Of a stretch of 64,000 nucleotides of DNA, positions 11,701-25,040 are shown piece after piece. Position 1 is the stretch's first letter. The number at the start of each line of letters is the position of its first letter. Below the pieces are notes generated by a model. The model saw only the letters and a program-made list of their open reading frames with translations, was not told the DNA's origin and made no database searches. A program made the translations under genes and the position numbers. This DNA comes from Hemibagrus wyckioides (lineage: Eukaryota; Chordata; Actinopteri; Siluriformes; Bagridae): positions 16,513,501-16,577,500 of the forward strand of contig NC_080719.1 of the NCBI RefSeq assembly GCF_019097595.1, given 5' to 3'.

Positions 11701-14700
11701 GATTTTTTTAGTAGTGTGATAGCCAACAAAATCCTTGACTCTTTCTGTAAAATAGGCAATACTTGTGTCTATTTTAAATCCAAGTAAATGCATCGTTGTA
11801 AAAGTATGTTGCAGAAACAAACAGTTTGTGCACTGTGTCCATTCATTCAGACATGAAATCATTTTAAGCCGCAGTTGTGCAAAAATAATTATAAAGCTCA
11901 TGTGAAAGAGAAACTCAGAGGACAGGTGGGTAGGGAATTGACCGGAATGCATTGTGTCAGCTCCCATTGTTAATCGTAGCCAGCACATTCAATGTGCACT
12001 TCCACAGCCCCAACACCCACACCCCCCCCCCTTCTGTCTTCTTCCAGAGGCCCTGCAGCAGTCCCTTAAGATGAAGAATACCAAGGGCATGGCACTGAAT
12101 TGCAGGGAACAGCAAACTATAGAAAGCATTACCTAAATATTAAATGTGGCATACTGCCATTAATACAATCAAGCCAGCATACGCTGCCCTCCATTATGGT
12201 GTCAGTGTATAAAGAAAAGCTGTCTTTTCTCAGCCAGGATAAATGACAGGCTGTCAGCAGTCTCACTGCTATTGTGTTGCCTAAAAGCCATTATCTGTAC
12301 CTTAAATTTTCAATAGTTTCAAGGATGGGTGGCATATGTTTGTGTGCTACAAGGGGTTGGTTCCTCTGGGGTCTGACCTGCAGAGATGCAATGTGCTGCA
12401 GTTGATAAATTGCTGTGACTTTGATCTGGACGCACCATGACAGCTACTGATTATGTATCTGAGACTGAAGATATAACAAGGAAGCACTGTCATAATCTAA
12501 AGACTTCCACTTAATCTGGCTCTAATTAAAGTCCACCAACAGAGGAATATAATGGCTTTAAAGAGAACATTCAAAAAGAGCACACAAATACCCAGTGGCA
12601 GAGAGAGAAAAAGGTTAACTGCCACAGTTGATGTGTAGCTGAAATGATGGAAGAAGGACCAGTGTTCCATTAGTGCTTGATTTTGTTTTCCTTCAGACAG
12701 CTCAGCACTGAGACTGAGGCTTAGTCGCCATTTAGAAAATCAATGATTAAACCTTTTTCTTGCTTTTTCTCTAATCTTCTCTTCCTCACTGAGCATAGAA
12801 CTAAACTTAATGCTTTATTGCCTCTCTCCTGCTGTTTCTCTTACCCCTTGTCCATTTACATAAAGAGCACAGTAAATAAACTGTTCACATTGATAAAAAG
12901 GGGTTGGTATTAGAGTCTTGCTGTGCTATCCTTGTAGCTGTAGGCTACAATAGTTTCAAAAGATTATAGGGTTAGTGTTCACTCTTTCACACTGTGAAAC
13001 ACACATCATTCCTGTGTCATTTCGTCAAGTTCATGTCATGTGTTTTTGTTTCTGTCCTAGTCCTGTATCTGTGCATGTTCTGAAAACCGACAAACTCACT
13101 ATTTTACAACTGTAAGATAATACTCTTTATGTTTTTTTCTTGACAGCATTTATTGTCTTTATTGTACTAGAAGAAATGCTTTTGTCACATTATTCTAAAA
13201 AGAGAGGGCATACCTTTAAATTGAATCTTGAAAATCTTGAATTTAGTAACAGCTTCACTCCGTAAGTTAGAAAGTAAGCTAGAAGATTTCAAGCATTTAT
13301 TATATCTGGCAATAATATTAAAAGGAATGTAAATTATGTATATCTCTCTGTTTTCATACCAGTTTTCCTTCCATCTTTATAGTTCACATCTTTATGGAAG
13401 TTTTATGGAACAGTAGAACTCAATGAATTCATAATCTGCAAAAAAATGACTTTCTAACATTATATTTTATTATTGGGCATGAGCTCTATGTGGCATTGGC
13501 ATTATGCAGTACGTGAAAACACCTCTTGTAAGCTCTCCTCCTTATCTGCCCATATTTATACACTCTCCAGATTGAAATACTAATAACGTGCTAGCAACAA
13601 ATCGTCATCTCCCATATACTCCAGCTCTTCATTCGTTCCCTCCACCTTGAATGGTGAACGAGATTGGGCTTGTCGTCATTCCTGACCTGTATATTGAGGA
13701 TACATTTAGACTCTTTTTCCCCTAATAACTCATTCATTCAAGATTCCCAAAAGATACTTTTTTTCAATAGTTACAGATGGAAGTTTTAGGCACAAATGTT
13801 TCCCCGATATTTCCTGATGAACCTCATAGTGAAACTAGTATGTGAGATTAAGCGGTGGCGACTTTAGTAAACAACATAAGTTCAAAAGATATAAGATTTA
13901 TTCAGGAGACTAACTTGAATTTCTTGGTGACCCATTCAGATTAATATTAATATTGCCTGTGAGACATTCACGCTTTGGGGTGGTTTTCTTCTGTAGAACT
14001 TTCAGGTTGTGTTTATAGACTGTTGCCTTTCAGAACAAGCTCTTTCCCTTTATTTATCTATCTATATATCTTTCCTTTTATTTAGGAAAAAAAACTGATC
14101 ATGTGATCACTGCAGATTCCTCAGTTTAACAATATGGATTCCACACATGGCTTCAAGTCTATAAAAAAACAGTTAAAACAGAACATTTTATACACAATAA
14201 ACTAGAAATGGCCTAATATTTCATAGCACCAGGAAGAGAAATTTTGAAGCTGACTGAAAGACTGAAATGATTTCACTTTATTGGCTGTGAGGATGTTGCC
14301 AGTGATGCTCCTTGAGACAATCACATTATGCTTTCAATGTCGAGTTAATACTGAAATTGCGGGCATTTCCCATAACACACTACTAGGGGCAATCTCTTAG
14401 TAAAAAAAAACTAGTCTGAGTTCACTAAAGGCTTTTTCAGGCCTTGCCGCTGCAGGTTACAACAGTTTGAGAAGATTAGAGGATTAGCATCCACTGTGAC
14501 TATAAACTCACTGTTCTGTTGGATTTTATTAACAGGTTGACCTTCACTTGGAAGAGCAAGGAGCAAGTGAGACAATCTTATGACACATAATTTAAATATT
14601 GAAGATCTCAGTTTAAGACAAAGGCCCCTGGAAGACAGCAAGGTGTAGATAAATGTGACATTTTAATGAATTTCCTGCAGCCCAGCAGTTGGATAAGACT

Positions 14701-15062
14701 CAGTCTTTTACATTCTTCGACACATCTGCTTGCCCAGCAAAATCTGTACTGTATCATTTTCAACATTGTTCAAAGTGGCATGGCAGTTAAAAGTAAAGAC
14801 ATTATTGTGTTTAAAAATAACATTACCTATTAAAATGCCAACGTTAATAGTGTCAAACTCTGTTATCAAATCGAAAGGAAAACCTACTAATAATCTGAAG
14901 CGAGCAGCATGTTAATTACCCTTGTATTTGATGCTTGTAAAATTTGTGTTGTGTTTCAAAAAGAGCTGATGAACAGCAAATACAACGATAAAATTTTATG
15001 GTAAATTATAACAAATTATGATAAATGCTATTTTACAAATGCTAACAGGCCGTCCGAATGAC
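8751..15062. other. Large intergenic desert
   Basis: No frame with coding character and no splice-linked exon series was found on either strand. A C-run sits at about 12021-12030. 13130-13245 includes a TTGAATCTTGAAAATCTTGAA stretch that may be a worn LINE tail. Confidence 0.5.
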
Positions 15063-15525
15063 TGACAGAATTAATTTGGATCTGGGTACAGAGCCGAACA
15101 AACCTGCACCCTCTCTGCAGTGCTTTTCATCATTCATCATCTCTTATTGAAGAGGGATGTGAATTTATTAAGAAGGTGAATAAGGTGAGTTTGTTTTCAG
15201 TCTTATAGTCTGAGACTCCTGGACTAGTGGAATCTTGGAATACTGACATATATAAAGCCTTGGACTAATGGTGCTTCCTTCTCTCTTCTCCACAGACCTC
15301 AGAGGTCTCACACCATGAACCTTCTGCTGAGGTAAAATTTATTTAGAAAGAAGAAAGTGATTTATTTAAAAAATAAAGCTACCAGTCCCCAAGTCACTCA
15401 GTTTATATACAGTCCTTGGACCATAATGACCTCCAGGTCCCTCACAACATATAGTGACCACCAGAACCACACACTGCAATTGTCATGCCTATAAATTATT
15501 ACAGACTAACCTTTATGTGTCTGCA
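15063..15525. repeat. Unknown duplicated block, copy 1
   Basis: Roughly 460 bp shared with 16093-16545 as a direct repeat about 1.03 kb apart. Conserved parts include GAGCCGAACAAAC, AATAAGGTGAGTTTGTT, GACTCCTGGAC, GGAATCTTGGAATACTGA, AATGGTGCTTC and CTCAGTTTATA. A 15-bp palindrome AGACCTCAGAGGTCT (15294-15308) follows a CCAC. Neither copy has a long reading frame. Confidence 0.8.
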
Positions 15526-16092
15526 TGAGAACCTTATGCCCTCAAAAGAGAATTTTTCGTAGCAGGATGCAGAGTGAGAAATAGCCTCAGCTACTTGTAA
15601 GCTGTTGAGGCTTTCCTGAGAATTTCCAAATGGAAATCAAATCTTATTTTTTCTCATTTTGAAATAATGGTGCTCTGTAGGATGTTCACATTTTCTCAAC
15701 TGAAACTTTAACTGCACACAGGTGAACTAATTAACTAATTGATTGTTAGGTTATTATTTGTAAAGACAAATTGTAAACAGTTAAAAACGCTAATGTAAAT
15801 AATAATTTGAAAGCTACCACAATTAATAAAAGCCACTTACATTTGTAGATGAAGCTGGGTCTGCTTTTTTTTTTCTTTTCTATTTTTTTGAGTCTTCAGA
15901 AAATATGACATCATTTCCAGTAAGGGAATGCTCTCTGGTGTTTGTTGTGCATTCTGGTATTTCTAGAGAGAGCAGTTTACCTTCCAGTGCACTTTAAGGA
16001 TTTTGCAACTGAGACAGCCCTTAAAATGGTCAACTCTGATCAGTGTCCTCACTGCTGAACTAGGGAGCTGATTCAGAAGCACCCCTAATCAT

Positions 16093-16545
16093 AGATAGAA
16101 TTAAACTAGATCTAGGTAGAGAGCCGAACAAACATGCATTCTCATTGCAGTGCTTTTCAGAATGTCTTAGTGAAGTTATTACAAAAGTTAAAATTTTGAA
16201 TAAGGTGAGTTTGTTCTCAGTCAGACTCCTGGACCAGAGGAATCTTGGAATACTGAGATGGATAAAACCTTGGACCAATGGTGCTTCTTTTTCTGTTTTC
16301 CACAGACCTCAGAGGTCTCAAAACATGAGGCTTAGGATTTCGCTAATGTAAAATTTATTTAGAGAGAAGAAAGTGCAGTGAAATATTTGAAGTAAGGTAA
16401 CCTGTCCCCAGGCCACTCAGTTTATACTGTCTTTGGACAACAAAAACCCCCAGGTCTCTCACATTCTCTGGTCTCAGGGCCCCTACAGTGTTCTCTGGTT
16501 ACCAGAACTCTCATTCTTATAAATTATTGCACACTGATGGTGGTG
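16093..16545. repeat. Unknown duplicated block, copy 2
   Basis: Diverged partner of 15063-15525 in the same orientation, with the same AGACCTCAGAGGTCT palindrome (16304-16318). Both copies keep a GTGAGT and a downstream CCACAG at similar spacing, which looks like a small intron, but the flanking frames do not agree between copies. Confidence 0.8.
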
Positions 16546-17659
16546 TATTGAAATTTTGTATGGCCTATATTTTGTATGTGTTAAAATACTCTGTTGATTC
16601 TTCTTAAAGAGAAGACACTGTTAGAGTACACAAGGAAAAAGCTTATTTGCTACTTCCACTTTTACTACTCTTAGTTCTGCATGGTTAATAGAAAATGCCA
16701 TTCTCCTTGTCCCCTAGCTATTAAAACAGCACAATGCACTGATTTTCTATTGCAGCAGTAGTCAAAGTGAGCACAAAACAAGGTGAGATTCAGTCATGTG
16801 GGTCTCTTTAGTATTCCAGTTGTAAGACTGGTTCTCCACAGCATCCTGTTAATTGTTTGCTTGGGAGCAGCCGAGGATAATGAATCTCACTAATTGAGGC
16901 TTTTAATGATAAACTCATACCACATTTGCTATTCTTCAGCCTGGGGAACAGATTACTGGGATTATAAAGGTTTGTTCTCTAGATGAAGAAACACTATCCC
17001 AACCAATCATGTATCATGCATGTATTTGATCAAAGCAGTGTGTGCCATCAGTGCTCCAACTACAACTGTCTGGCTGCCACAGTAAATGAATGAGTGTATC
17101 TAGGCTAATCAATATAATTATACAAATCCCACAGTGATTTTACTTAGTATATCTTTTAACACCCCCCCCCCAAATCACCACACTCACACACACATCTCAT
17201 TACAACTCTCCAGTTTGTTTTAACAGTCTCTACACACAAAAGTGTATAAACTTGTTCGTTTTTTCAAGAATCAGTGTCAAGGGCATTTTCATTCCCGTTA
17301 CATACAGACTCTTAGCAGAAACATTACAGAAATCCCTATTAGCTTTTGTTGGTTGCTATGACAACAGTGATGTCAGAAAATAAGGTACAAAGAAAGAAAT
17401 ATGTCCACTCTTTGGATTGCTTGGGAAAATATGTTATACAGACTGTAAAATGTGGATTTGAACTTTTTTTCACCTATTACAAAAGCAACTGCTTGATTGC
17501 AGTACATGAGTGGTCCATGGCTGAGACCTGGGAATGAGAACCACAAACTCACTGCCGGATTGTACACAATCTCCTGATACACCAGATTACAGAAATCATG
17601 CTGAATGTTAAAGAGGTCTTTTTATCTGCTGCCTTCATAGCACCGCAGCATTAACGCAT

Positions 17660-18150
17660 CAAGTTGAAATGTTCTACATAGGGATGATCAAGAGTGTCCT
17701 CAGCAGCTGTGGAGAGGGGATCTGCAAAACCCTACAGAGGACTGTGATATCTAAAAGGTTAAAAGATCATCACGCTCTCTCCCCACCATCAACACCTCAT
17801 AGAACAACCACTGTACCTGCAAAGCCACCTTTACTGAGGATAACCCCTCTCTCACCCATCTCAGAGCCTCTTCACCTCCTGCAATGTGGCAAAAGGTGCA
17901 AGAGGATTCACGGCACGTCCAGCAGACTCCACAACTTTCGCGAGACAGTCAAATTACTCAACACCATGCTGCGTCCCAACACTCACCTGGGCTTGTTAAA
18001 ATATTAAGGCAATGTGACTCAATACCACTGCACATTGTACTTTACAGAGATACATTAGACAATTTTTATTATGGAACTCATTTTTCAACATTGCTGGTAT
18101 ATTTATTGCTTCTATAGAAGCTATACAAATAAATGACAATAAAGACCTGA
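17660..18150 (+). pseudogene. Decayed 3' end of an L2/CR1-type LINE
   Basis: A degraded relative of the element at 2190-3366. The start (FYIGMIKSVLSSC) and a later CKTLQRTV are recognisable and the middle is deleted and frameshifted. It ends in AAATGACAATAAAGACCTGAA, matching the tail of the other copy but without the CA-rich 3' UTR. Confidence 0.75.
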
Positions 18151-18237
18151 ACTATTTTTTTATGAAAATCCATACAGTTAGAAGAAACAATGTACCTTTT
18201 TTTTTTATTTTTAATTTCCTGAATTTCTCCATTAATC

Positions 18238-18418
18238 CTCCTTGTGGTCCAGCGGCAGGATCCTGCACTCTCATTGCCGCAGCCCGGGTTCAATTCCCAG
18301 CCACTGAAGAGTTAACTCTTAGTGCCGGTCCCAAGCCCAGATTAAGTTGAAAAATGTGTACCAAATGATCCGCTGCAGTGACCCCAAACAGGGAGCAGCC
18401 GAAAGAAGAACAACAACC
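18238..18418 (+). mobile_element. tRNA-Glu-derived SINE
   Basis: The first 70 nt strongly resemble tRNA-Glu: GTGGTCCAGCGGCAGGAT as the A-box region, CTCTCATTGCCGC as an anticodon-arm-like stretch with CTC, and CCCGGGTTCAATTCCC as the B box. A body (AGTGCCGGTCCCAAGCCC, GATCCGCTGCAGTGACCCC) and a GAAGAACAACAA tail follow. It is a SINE rather than a tRNA gene because the 3' acceptor side does not pair with the 5' end and the body follows directly. Confidence 0.8.
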
Positions 18419-18682
18419 TGAATTTCTCCTTTAAGGGGAATATTCTAGGGGTGGAGTGAGAAGTGAATATAGAAACCGTGCAAATCGGTATCCTTACCAC
18501 AGACATATCAACTGACATTTTAACAATATTTAGCAATACCTATGCATACATGCTTTACATATTCTAAACACTTGATCACAGGATTTGATTAGTTGAGTAG
18601 CATTTAATATAACATAAGGCAGAATAAGAAAATGAAGAAAACAGTTCAGTTTCATGTCAACACCAGAATTGGTGTACAATGT

Positions 18683-18687
18683 CTCTC

Positions 18688-18728
<41 letters not shown>

Positions 18729-18762
18729 TTCTCACACGCACACACACACACACACACACACA
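18683..18762. repeat. (CT)n(CA)n compound microsatellite
   Basis: CT-rich run passing into a CA run. Reading frames across it are low-complexity artefacts. Confidence 0.95.
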
Positions 18763-19144
18763 AATAAGTATATTAGCAAAGTTTGTGCTCCGTCTTCTTT
18801 TGTTCTTGTCATTAGGACAATATTCAACCTTGTTTACACATGTTTTTGATATTTGGCCAGCCTAGTTCATGCTATTTATTCACTGCCTGACCCTTGCCTG
18901 TTTTTCAACTATGTTTCTGGATTACTTCCATGTCTTGTTTGCCTCAACCGTAAAGAACATTGTGTACCTGGACTTGCATCCTCCACTGATTCCTGGCACA
19001 CAGTAATACCATGGTTTAAACCTTCATTTTTCATGACAGCATTAACCATAAATGAATTTATCCAACAATAGTGTACAAATGTATATTATACACTTATTAT
19101 GTGGAGACATCAATTATTGAACTGTTTGGTGTTTATTATCCCAA

Positions 19145-19290
19145 GAATTATTCATGCACAGGGACAATTAAGCGCAATGTAATCTTACTACTTATGGGCA
19201 TGTTTTTTGGAATTGACAGGAAACCATGTATCCCAGAGTAAACCCAGACAAATAGAGGGAGAGCATGTAAAGTGAAGCCCAAGCAGTAAC
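19145..19290. mobile_element. Fragment of a common dispersed fish repeat
   Basis: Contains the GGGACAATTAAG...GGCATGTTTTTTGGAATTG and AACCCAGACAAAT...GAGCATGTAAAG blocks that recur near 37420-37580 and 62040-62290. Strongly diverged. Confidence 0.4.
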
Positions 19291-21899
19291 CCAAAGCTAA
19301 AGATTAATTCAGAGAACTTGGCTTTTATAGCATATTATGCTACAAAATCAGCCCATGTTTTTTTTTAAAGTTATTTTTAATGACATTGTTTTGCAATTTT
19401 AACATTCCATTCAGTATATATCATTACCTGTCTGTACCATAAAGAGCTGTAATTTCATAACAAAATTGTTAGGTGACATCCAGTATATAGCATAACTATT
19501 ATATTCTATACTGTCCTAAAGGGATTCTCCTTTTGTGTAGTATATTGATAAGAATACTTTCATGCTGTGGACAAAAGGGAGAATACGCTCCTTACTTGTT
19601 GGATGAAACAGACTCTAAATTGGACAAAATTGTGCTGGGCACACAAATCTCTGCTCCAGGGTTTCTGACTTCCTAACAAGATGGGATAAACCAAGTAAAC
19701 AATGTCACAGTGCTGTACCTGTAAGTGCACTTGAGACATTTTCTATCACCTACACTTGTGTATGTGACACAAAACATAACCTACTGTACATTTTGTAATA
19801 ACATCTCACAGTTGAATTGGGAACGTCTAATGATCCTTAATGAGGAGGTAAAGAGGAAAGGGTAGTCTGGATTGACCTTCACATCCTGTTGCCACCACAA
19901 ACAGAAAGCAGAAAACATGGACAAAAAAAATAATGAATTAATAACAATTTATAATCTAACACCATGATGTTTTTTGAAATATACTATAATTTTTTCAATA
20001 ATATTTTTATTTATCAAATCTTGGGTAAAAAAATTGTCTTGTATTCACTGTGTAGACAAAAATATGTGTAGGGATATATAAATAATGTATTTTTCCAGGC
20101 TCTCTACAGTATGTGAATTCATTTGGAGGAAATCCAGGGCTCCAGAGATAGAGATAGGGGAATACTATTGCTATGAGGTGCTTGAGAAAGTTATTGTTTG
20201 AATGTTATATGTGACATATATGCACCCAAACAACATGGATATGTGTTTTTTTAGACTATGTTCTAACCTTGTCTTGACCTGCAAAGATGTTAAGTATGTT
20301 TACAAGGGGTAAATATATTCAGTCTGCATGTCTAAAACCTTGTTTCATTTAGTACTTAGCAAATTGAACCTGATCAATTAGTTGCCATCTGATACTGGCT
20401 GTCGAAATGTCTGCGATGCTTCTGTTCAGCCACATCATCATCATCATCAAAAAAAAAAGAAGAAGAACACTTGCACACTCTGTTCAAACTGACAACTGAC
20501 TTCAGTTTAAAAGACCTCATAAAAGAGATTGATAACAAGAAATTGTATCAACAGAACTGACTGAATTCATTTCTCCACATATATTAGTGTGAAAAGATTA
20601 AAGAGCAGCCAAGTGAAGAGATAAAATGAGGCTCAAGTTTAAATACGACTAGTGACTTTTTACCAAGGGTTGAGACAGAGACTGATGTGGATCAGCATCT
20701 GGATCAGCATTAACTTATAATTCATTAAAATTCAACAGTAAGGGCTTTTTTCTCTAAGTAGAGGTAGGCGAGGAATCTGTCATTAGAAATGGAATGAAAT
20801 CTTTTAAAGTGATTTTCTACTTTTTCAATTTGGTGGTAATCAAAATTTTAATATTAAATATTGATTTAAATATATAAATATTAACTTGAAAAGGGTTTCT
20901 GTATGTGAAGGGTTTCTGTAAGCCACTGCACAATTCTGATCATGCGTTTCAACTGGGAACACAGTATGTTTTATAAAAGCCAAAAACATTGTACACTTCA
21001 ATATTTCTAAATAATTTTCCACTGTTATTCATTCATGTATTATATTTCAGCATGCTTGTTTATAGGACTCAAGGTAAGTGTTGTGATTGATGGATTCTTC
21101 TTTGCCATGCTTGACTGACACATGGTAATTCTGAACTTACTTTGTAGACAGAATAAAGCGTCAGAGACAGTCGTGAAAACAGGGCAGAATGGAGATGGAT
21201 CAGCCTTTCCCCTTCTCTGCCAACCTTAATTATTTTAGGCATTGTGTGCTTTTTTTTATCAGACCACAACAGACACGTGCACCCGGCTTCGAGAGGCTTC
21301 GATGCATTAAATAGAACAAAGACGTAAAAACCTTGGTGCTCTGAAGCCTGTTCTTAGACATCCTGGTTGATCTTCCACTCAGCCAGATGAACTGGAGTCA
21401 TGTGGAGGAGATGATCGCGTGCCTTTGCTTTTTTAAAGATTGTTGCACTTTTATTTCAGCTCCACCAGGGCTGCAGTATGAGATTCCGGGAACTCTCCAG
21501 GGAGACAATTTTCCAAGAAACATCTGTGCCACATTCTGAAGTGCTGTGAAATGAAACAAATGCACTGGAGAATAGCAGACAGCAAGTTCTGGAGACCTCT
21601 TAATGAGCCCATTTCCAGGGGTCTAGGAGACTGCAAAGAGAATATTTATTTATGGATTTCAGAATGTATGCTTTAGAAAGCTAAAGAATGAAAATCCTTT
21701 TGTTCCACATTAAAAAGGCTGGTTTATAGAGTATTGGTTGAGTGATGGCACATAGAATTTTACAGAGTCAGCAAAACTTGAATCAGCTATTGCTTCAAAA
21801 ATGTGTGATGTAGTGCTGAAAGATTTCACTGTGAATCTTAAAATGATTGGTTCTGATATTTGCCCTGAATTAAACTATTTAAAATTAATGATTGAAAAT
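19291..21899. other. Intergenic desert
   Basis: AT-rich. A short (CAT)n and poly-A at about 20430-20460. Nothing coding was recognised. Confidence 0.5.
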
Positions 21900-22445
21900 T
21901 TTGGTTTCAAAAAAAACAAACAAACTAGGTATTCAAAATTTGGGTTAAAAATAAAAGCTTCAGAAATTGAGATATGAACAGATCATAACACAAATAAATT
22001 CAGGTATTAAACATTTCAGGCAATAAAAAAATCAAATACAAAAAATCAGGTTCCAGACATTTAAGCTGTATTTAGAATAATTCATTTATTAAACATTTCA
22101 TGTTGAAAAAATCCAGGAATTACAGATTTAAGTATTAAAATTCATTTTAAAATTTTCATGTCACAGAAATGTAGGTAGTAAAACAATTCAGATTAAAGTT
22201 ATTCAGGTATTTTAAAAAAAAATTCAGGTAGTAAAAAACTCTTGAAATTTCAGAATGTCTAGGTAGAAATTTTCTGGTAGCATATATCCAGGTAAAAAAA
22301 ATTACGCTGTCAAAATTAAAGGTTACAATAATTCAGGTATCTGAAAATTTAGATAGAAAAAATAATTCAGGTATTTAAAAAAAATATAGGTTTAAAATAT
22401 TCAAGTTGTTCAAAATGTAGATTAAAGGATTATGAGGTAAAATTG
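21900..22445. repeat. Degenerate AT-rich minisatellite
   Basis: About 545 bp in which TTCAGGTA-, TTCAGGTATTAAA- and TCAGGTAGTAAA-like words recur roughly every 16-25 bp, separated by A-runs. The repeat is old: no two units are identical over their full length. No coding potential. Confidence 0.6.
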
Positions 22446-22995
22446 GTCTTTTTTTCCCAGGTTTGGTCTCTGATAGTTAAGTGGGTGGGTTCAACATTTG
22501 AATAATTTTTTATTATAAATTTGATTTCGCTTTGTTTTATTTTGTTTTGTTTTATCCATTTATTATCACTGTGTTTCCAAAGTACTGTGCTTATTGTAGC
22601 CATTCATGTCTTTTAAGTTTTTTTGCTGAAGCACAGCATGATTTTTGCTAACACAAGAGTTATCTTGCTGCACTGGAAGCTTGCAGGCTTTGGCAAGGCT
22701 TCTTTTTTTCCTCCCAGCATGCTACAGTTTGATTGGGGCGTGTGGAGGGATAGTGAAAGAGCAATTGGGAAGTGTCTACAAAATGACTCACACAAGGCCC
22801 ATCCGAACAATTATGGCCTGGAATAAAATGGAGGTCATGGAGAGGGGTTTATGTGTCACATTTCTTGCTGATCCAAGCACTCTAATGGGTTTCCCAATTT
22901 TCAATAGTTTGTGCTTCATATGAAATCAAATTCAATTGAAGTAAAAGATAGGGTTAGCTTTAAATGTAGAAATGGAAGGTCCTCACAAGAATAAT

Positions 22996-23003
22996 AAGTA
23001 AAA

Positions 23004-23033
<30 letters not shown>
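22996..23033. repeat. (TG)n microsatellite
   Basis: About 15 TG units after TAAAAATG. Confidence 0.95.
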
Positions 23034-23035
<2 letters not shown>

Positions 23036-23039
23036 TGAA

Positions 23040-25035
23040 ACCAGTGCTAATTGGGAACGAACATCAACCAACCACCCACCCCCAACACACACATTCCTAT
23101 GCCGCACACTTTTAATGAGGTACGATTACCAGACACCCTCCTCCACCACCACCACCACCACCCCCTCTGACATATCTACTGAAACGTCACTTGCAGAACA
23201 TTTTATTTACTATTTACCTATATAAATTCAAAATATTCATCATTTGTACGCCATATCTATTCATTTCACATTAATGACGTTAATATAATATTGGGATGAG
23301 TAAAACATCGACTTAGACTAGACACTCAGATCCAAATTTAAGTGCTTACATAATGCAGAACCAGCTTTGAATTCGAGACTCAGCATGTGCTAGCCTCTCT
23401 CCTCTCTGTAGGTGGCACCACCTCATGAAATCTTCTCTCTGAACTGAAAGTTTTGCCCTTACCTTACACAGAAGTTGTAAAAAAAAATAATAAAAAAAAA
23501 AAAAAACCTTTATGTGCCAATCAGTGATGCTTGTCATTTCTTGCCCCTTTTACCCTAGGCTACACCAGCACAGAATTGAACTATAGTATATGAAGCACAG
23601 CTAAGAACACTATCAAAGCCCAGGTATAGGCAGTTTTCAGTTTTCATATATAGTATCCACAATTGCTATCTGAACCACACAAAAGAAAGTTGCTGTTTTT
23701 AAAATATAGATCTCACTTCTGGTGATATTTTAACAATCTGAAGTGTCTGACAATGACACTTCTGTGTGTCAGAGCCACAAAGACAGGATTCATTACCAGC
23801 TTTTGAACTGAAATGTCACACAGAGTCACTTTAGATTCCAATTAAGTTCAGATTTAAACTTTAAATCCTGTTGTATCTTTACCTCTATCTGGTTCCGTTT
23901 TACACATCTTTGCCTAATTCTCAGAAGAAGGTTCCAGCTGGCTACAGTTCTTTTACATACTGTGGAACACGCACTCCTGTATTGGGCTGATTGACCTTGT
24001 GAAAACGAGACAAACTTTGACATGAAATTGTTCAGAGATATTTGTCACTGGCCAGAGTTTTGGAAATACAATTTGTGCATCTGGATCTGATGTCACATTC
24101 ATTTACCAAAGCCTTTCATCAGAGTAAAGTGTCTGATAAAGTGATTGAGTAAAGTGTCAGAGTAAAGTGTTTTGTAATTCCAATAGACATTTTCTACTCC
24201 ATCATTCAATATACACAGAAAGGAAATAAGCTACACTTTGTACTTGCACACATGCAGTCCTTAGGGTGGAACACAAGTTATTAGGTTGGAATAAATATAA
24301 CACTCATAAACCTTTCTGTAAGACACCTATTGGTGTGTGTGTGTGGATGTGTGACGAATAACACTACATGCAAGAGACAAGAAATATTATTAGTGTTAAG
24401 TGTTAAGAAACTGAACTCATACCTGTTAAGAGCAGCTATCATGTTTATTAGTTTTGCTGATTTTTATACCATTTTCATAAATATACACTTTTTATCCACA
24501 TTTGTTTTACACACATATAATGAACAACTTATATCATGATTTCACTAAAGGTAAGGGGATTTTAAAGTAATCACCTACGATGTGTGCATCAAACAGTCGA
24601 TTTTTTTTTCCCTTTCATATCGCTCATGAACTAGTCAGGCATTGTAGAACAGCTGCTTGCACTTCTGCACACATCAAAGGTTGAAGTACACAAATGTATA
24701 ATTTATTGTTCTCCTTATGGATGTCCTTGATGCACCACCAAAATGAAGGTGAAGGGAAATTGCCCTGCTCTGCAGACCAAATGAAGACCAAATGTGCATG
24801 TCAAAAACAAGATCAGAGATGGAACAGTCAAGGGAAATGGATCAAACAAAGAGCACAAAAAGAGCAAAAGAATCTGGGGCATGCTCCACAAGGGATTCCG
24901 CATGTCTGATCCCGTCTATCACGCAAAAACTAAGATTTAAGTAACAGCTTCAAAAGGCTTGTATGTCAGTGCATTGTGTATTGCAATTTCAGTCAGGTTG
25001 AGGTCTTTTTTTTTTTTTCTGACAATCATCTGCAA
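23040..25035. other. Intergenic, 3' flank of the rxfp3-like gene
   Basis: Contains a short ACC repeat near 23138-23162 and an A-rich run near 23477-23507. Otherwise nothing is recognised; the end nearest 25 kb is likely the receptor 3' UTR. Confidence 0.5.
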
Positions 25036-25040
25036 TAACA

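Noticed and set aside
18238..18310. Functional tRNA-Glu gene
   Set aside because: The acceptor stem does not close and a SINE body with a repeat tail follows.
18530..18865. Open frames on both strands across a CT/CA tract
   Set aside because: Low-complexity translation of a compound microsatellite.
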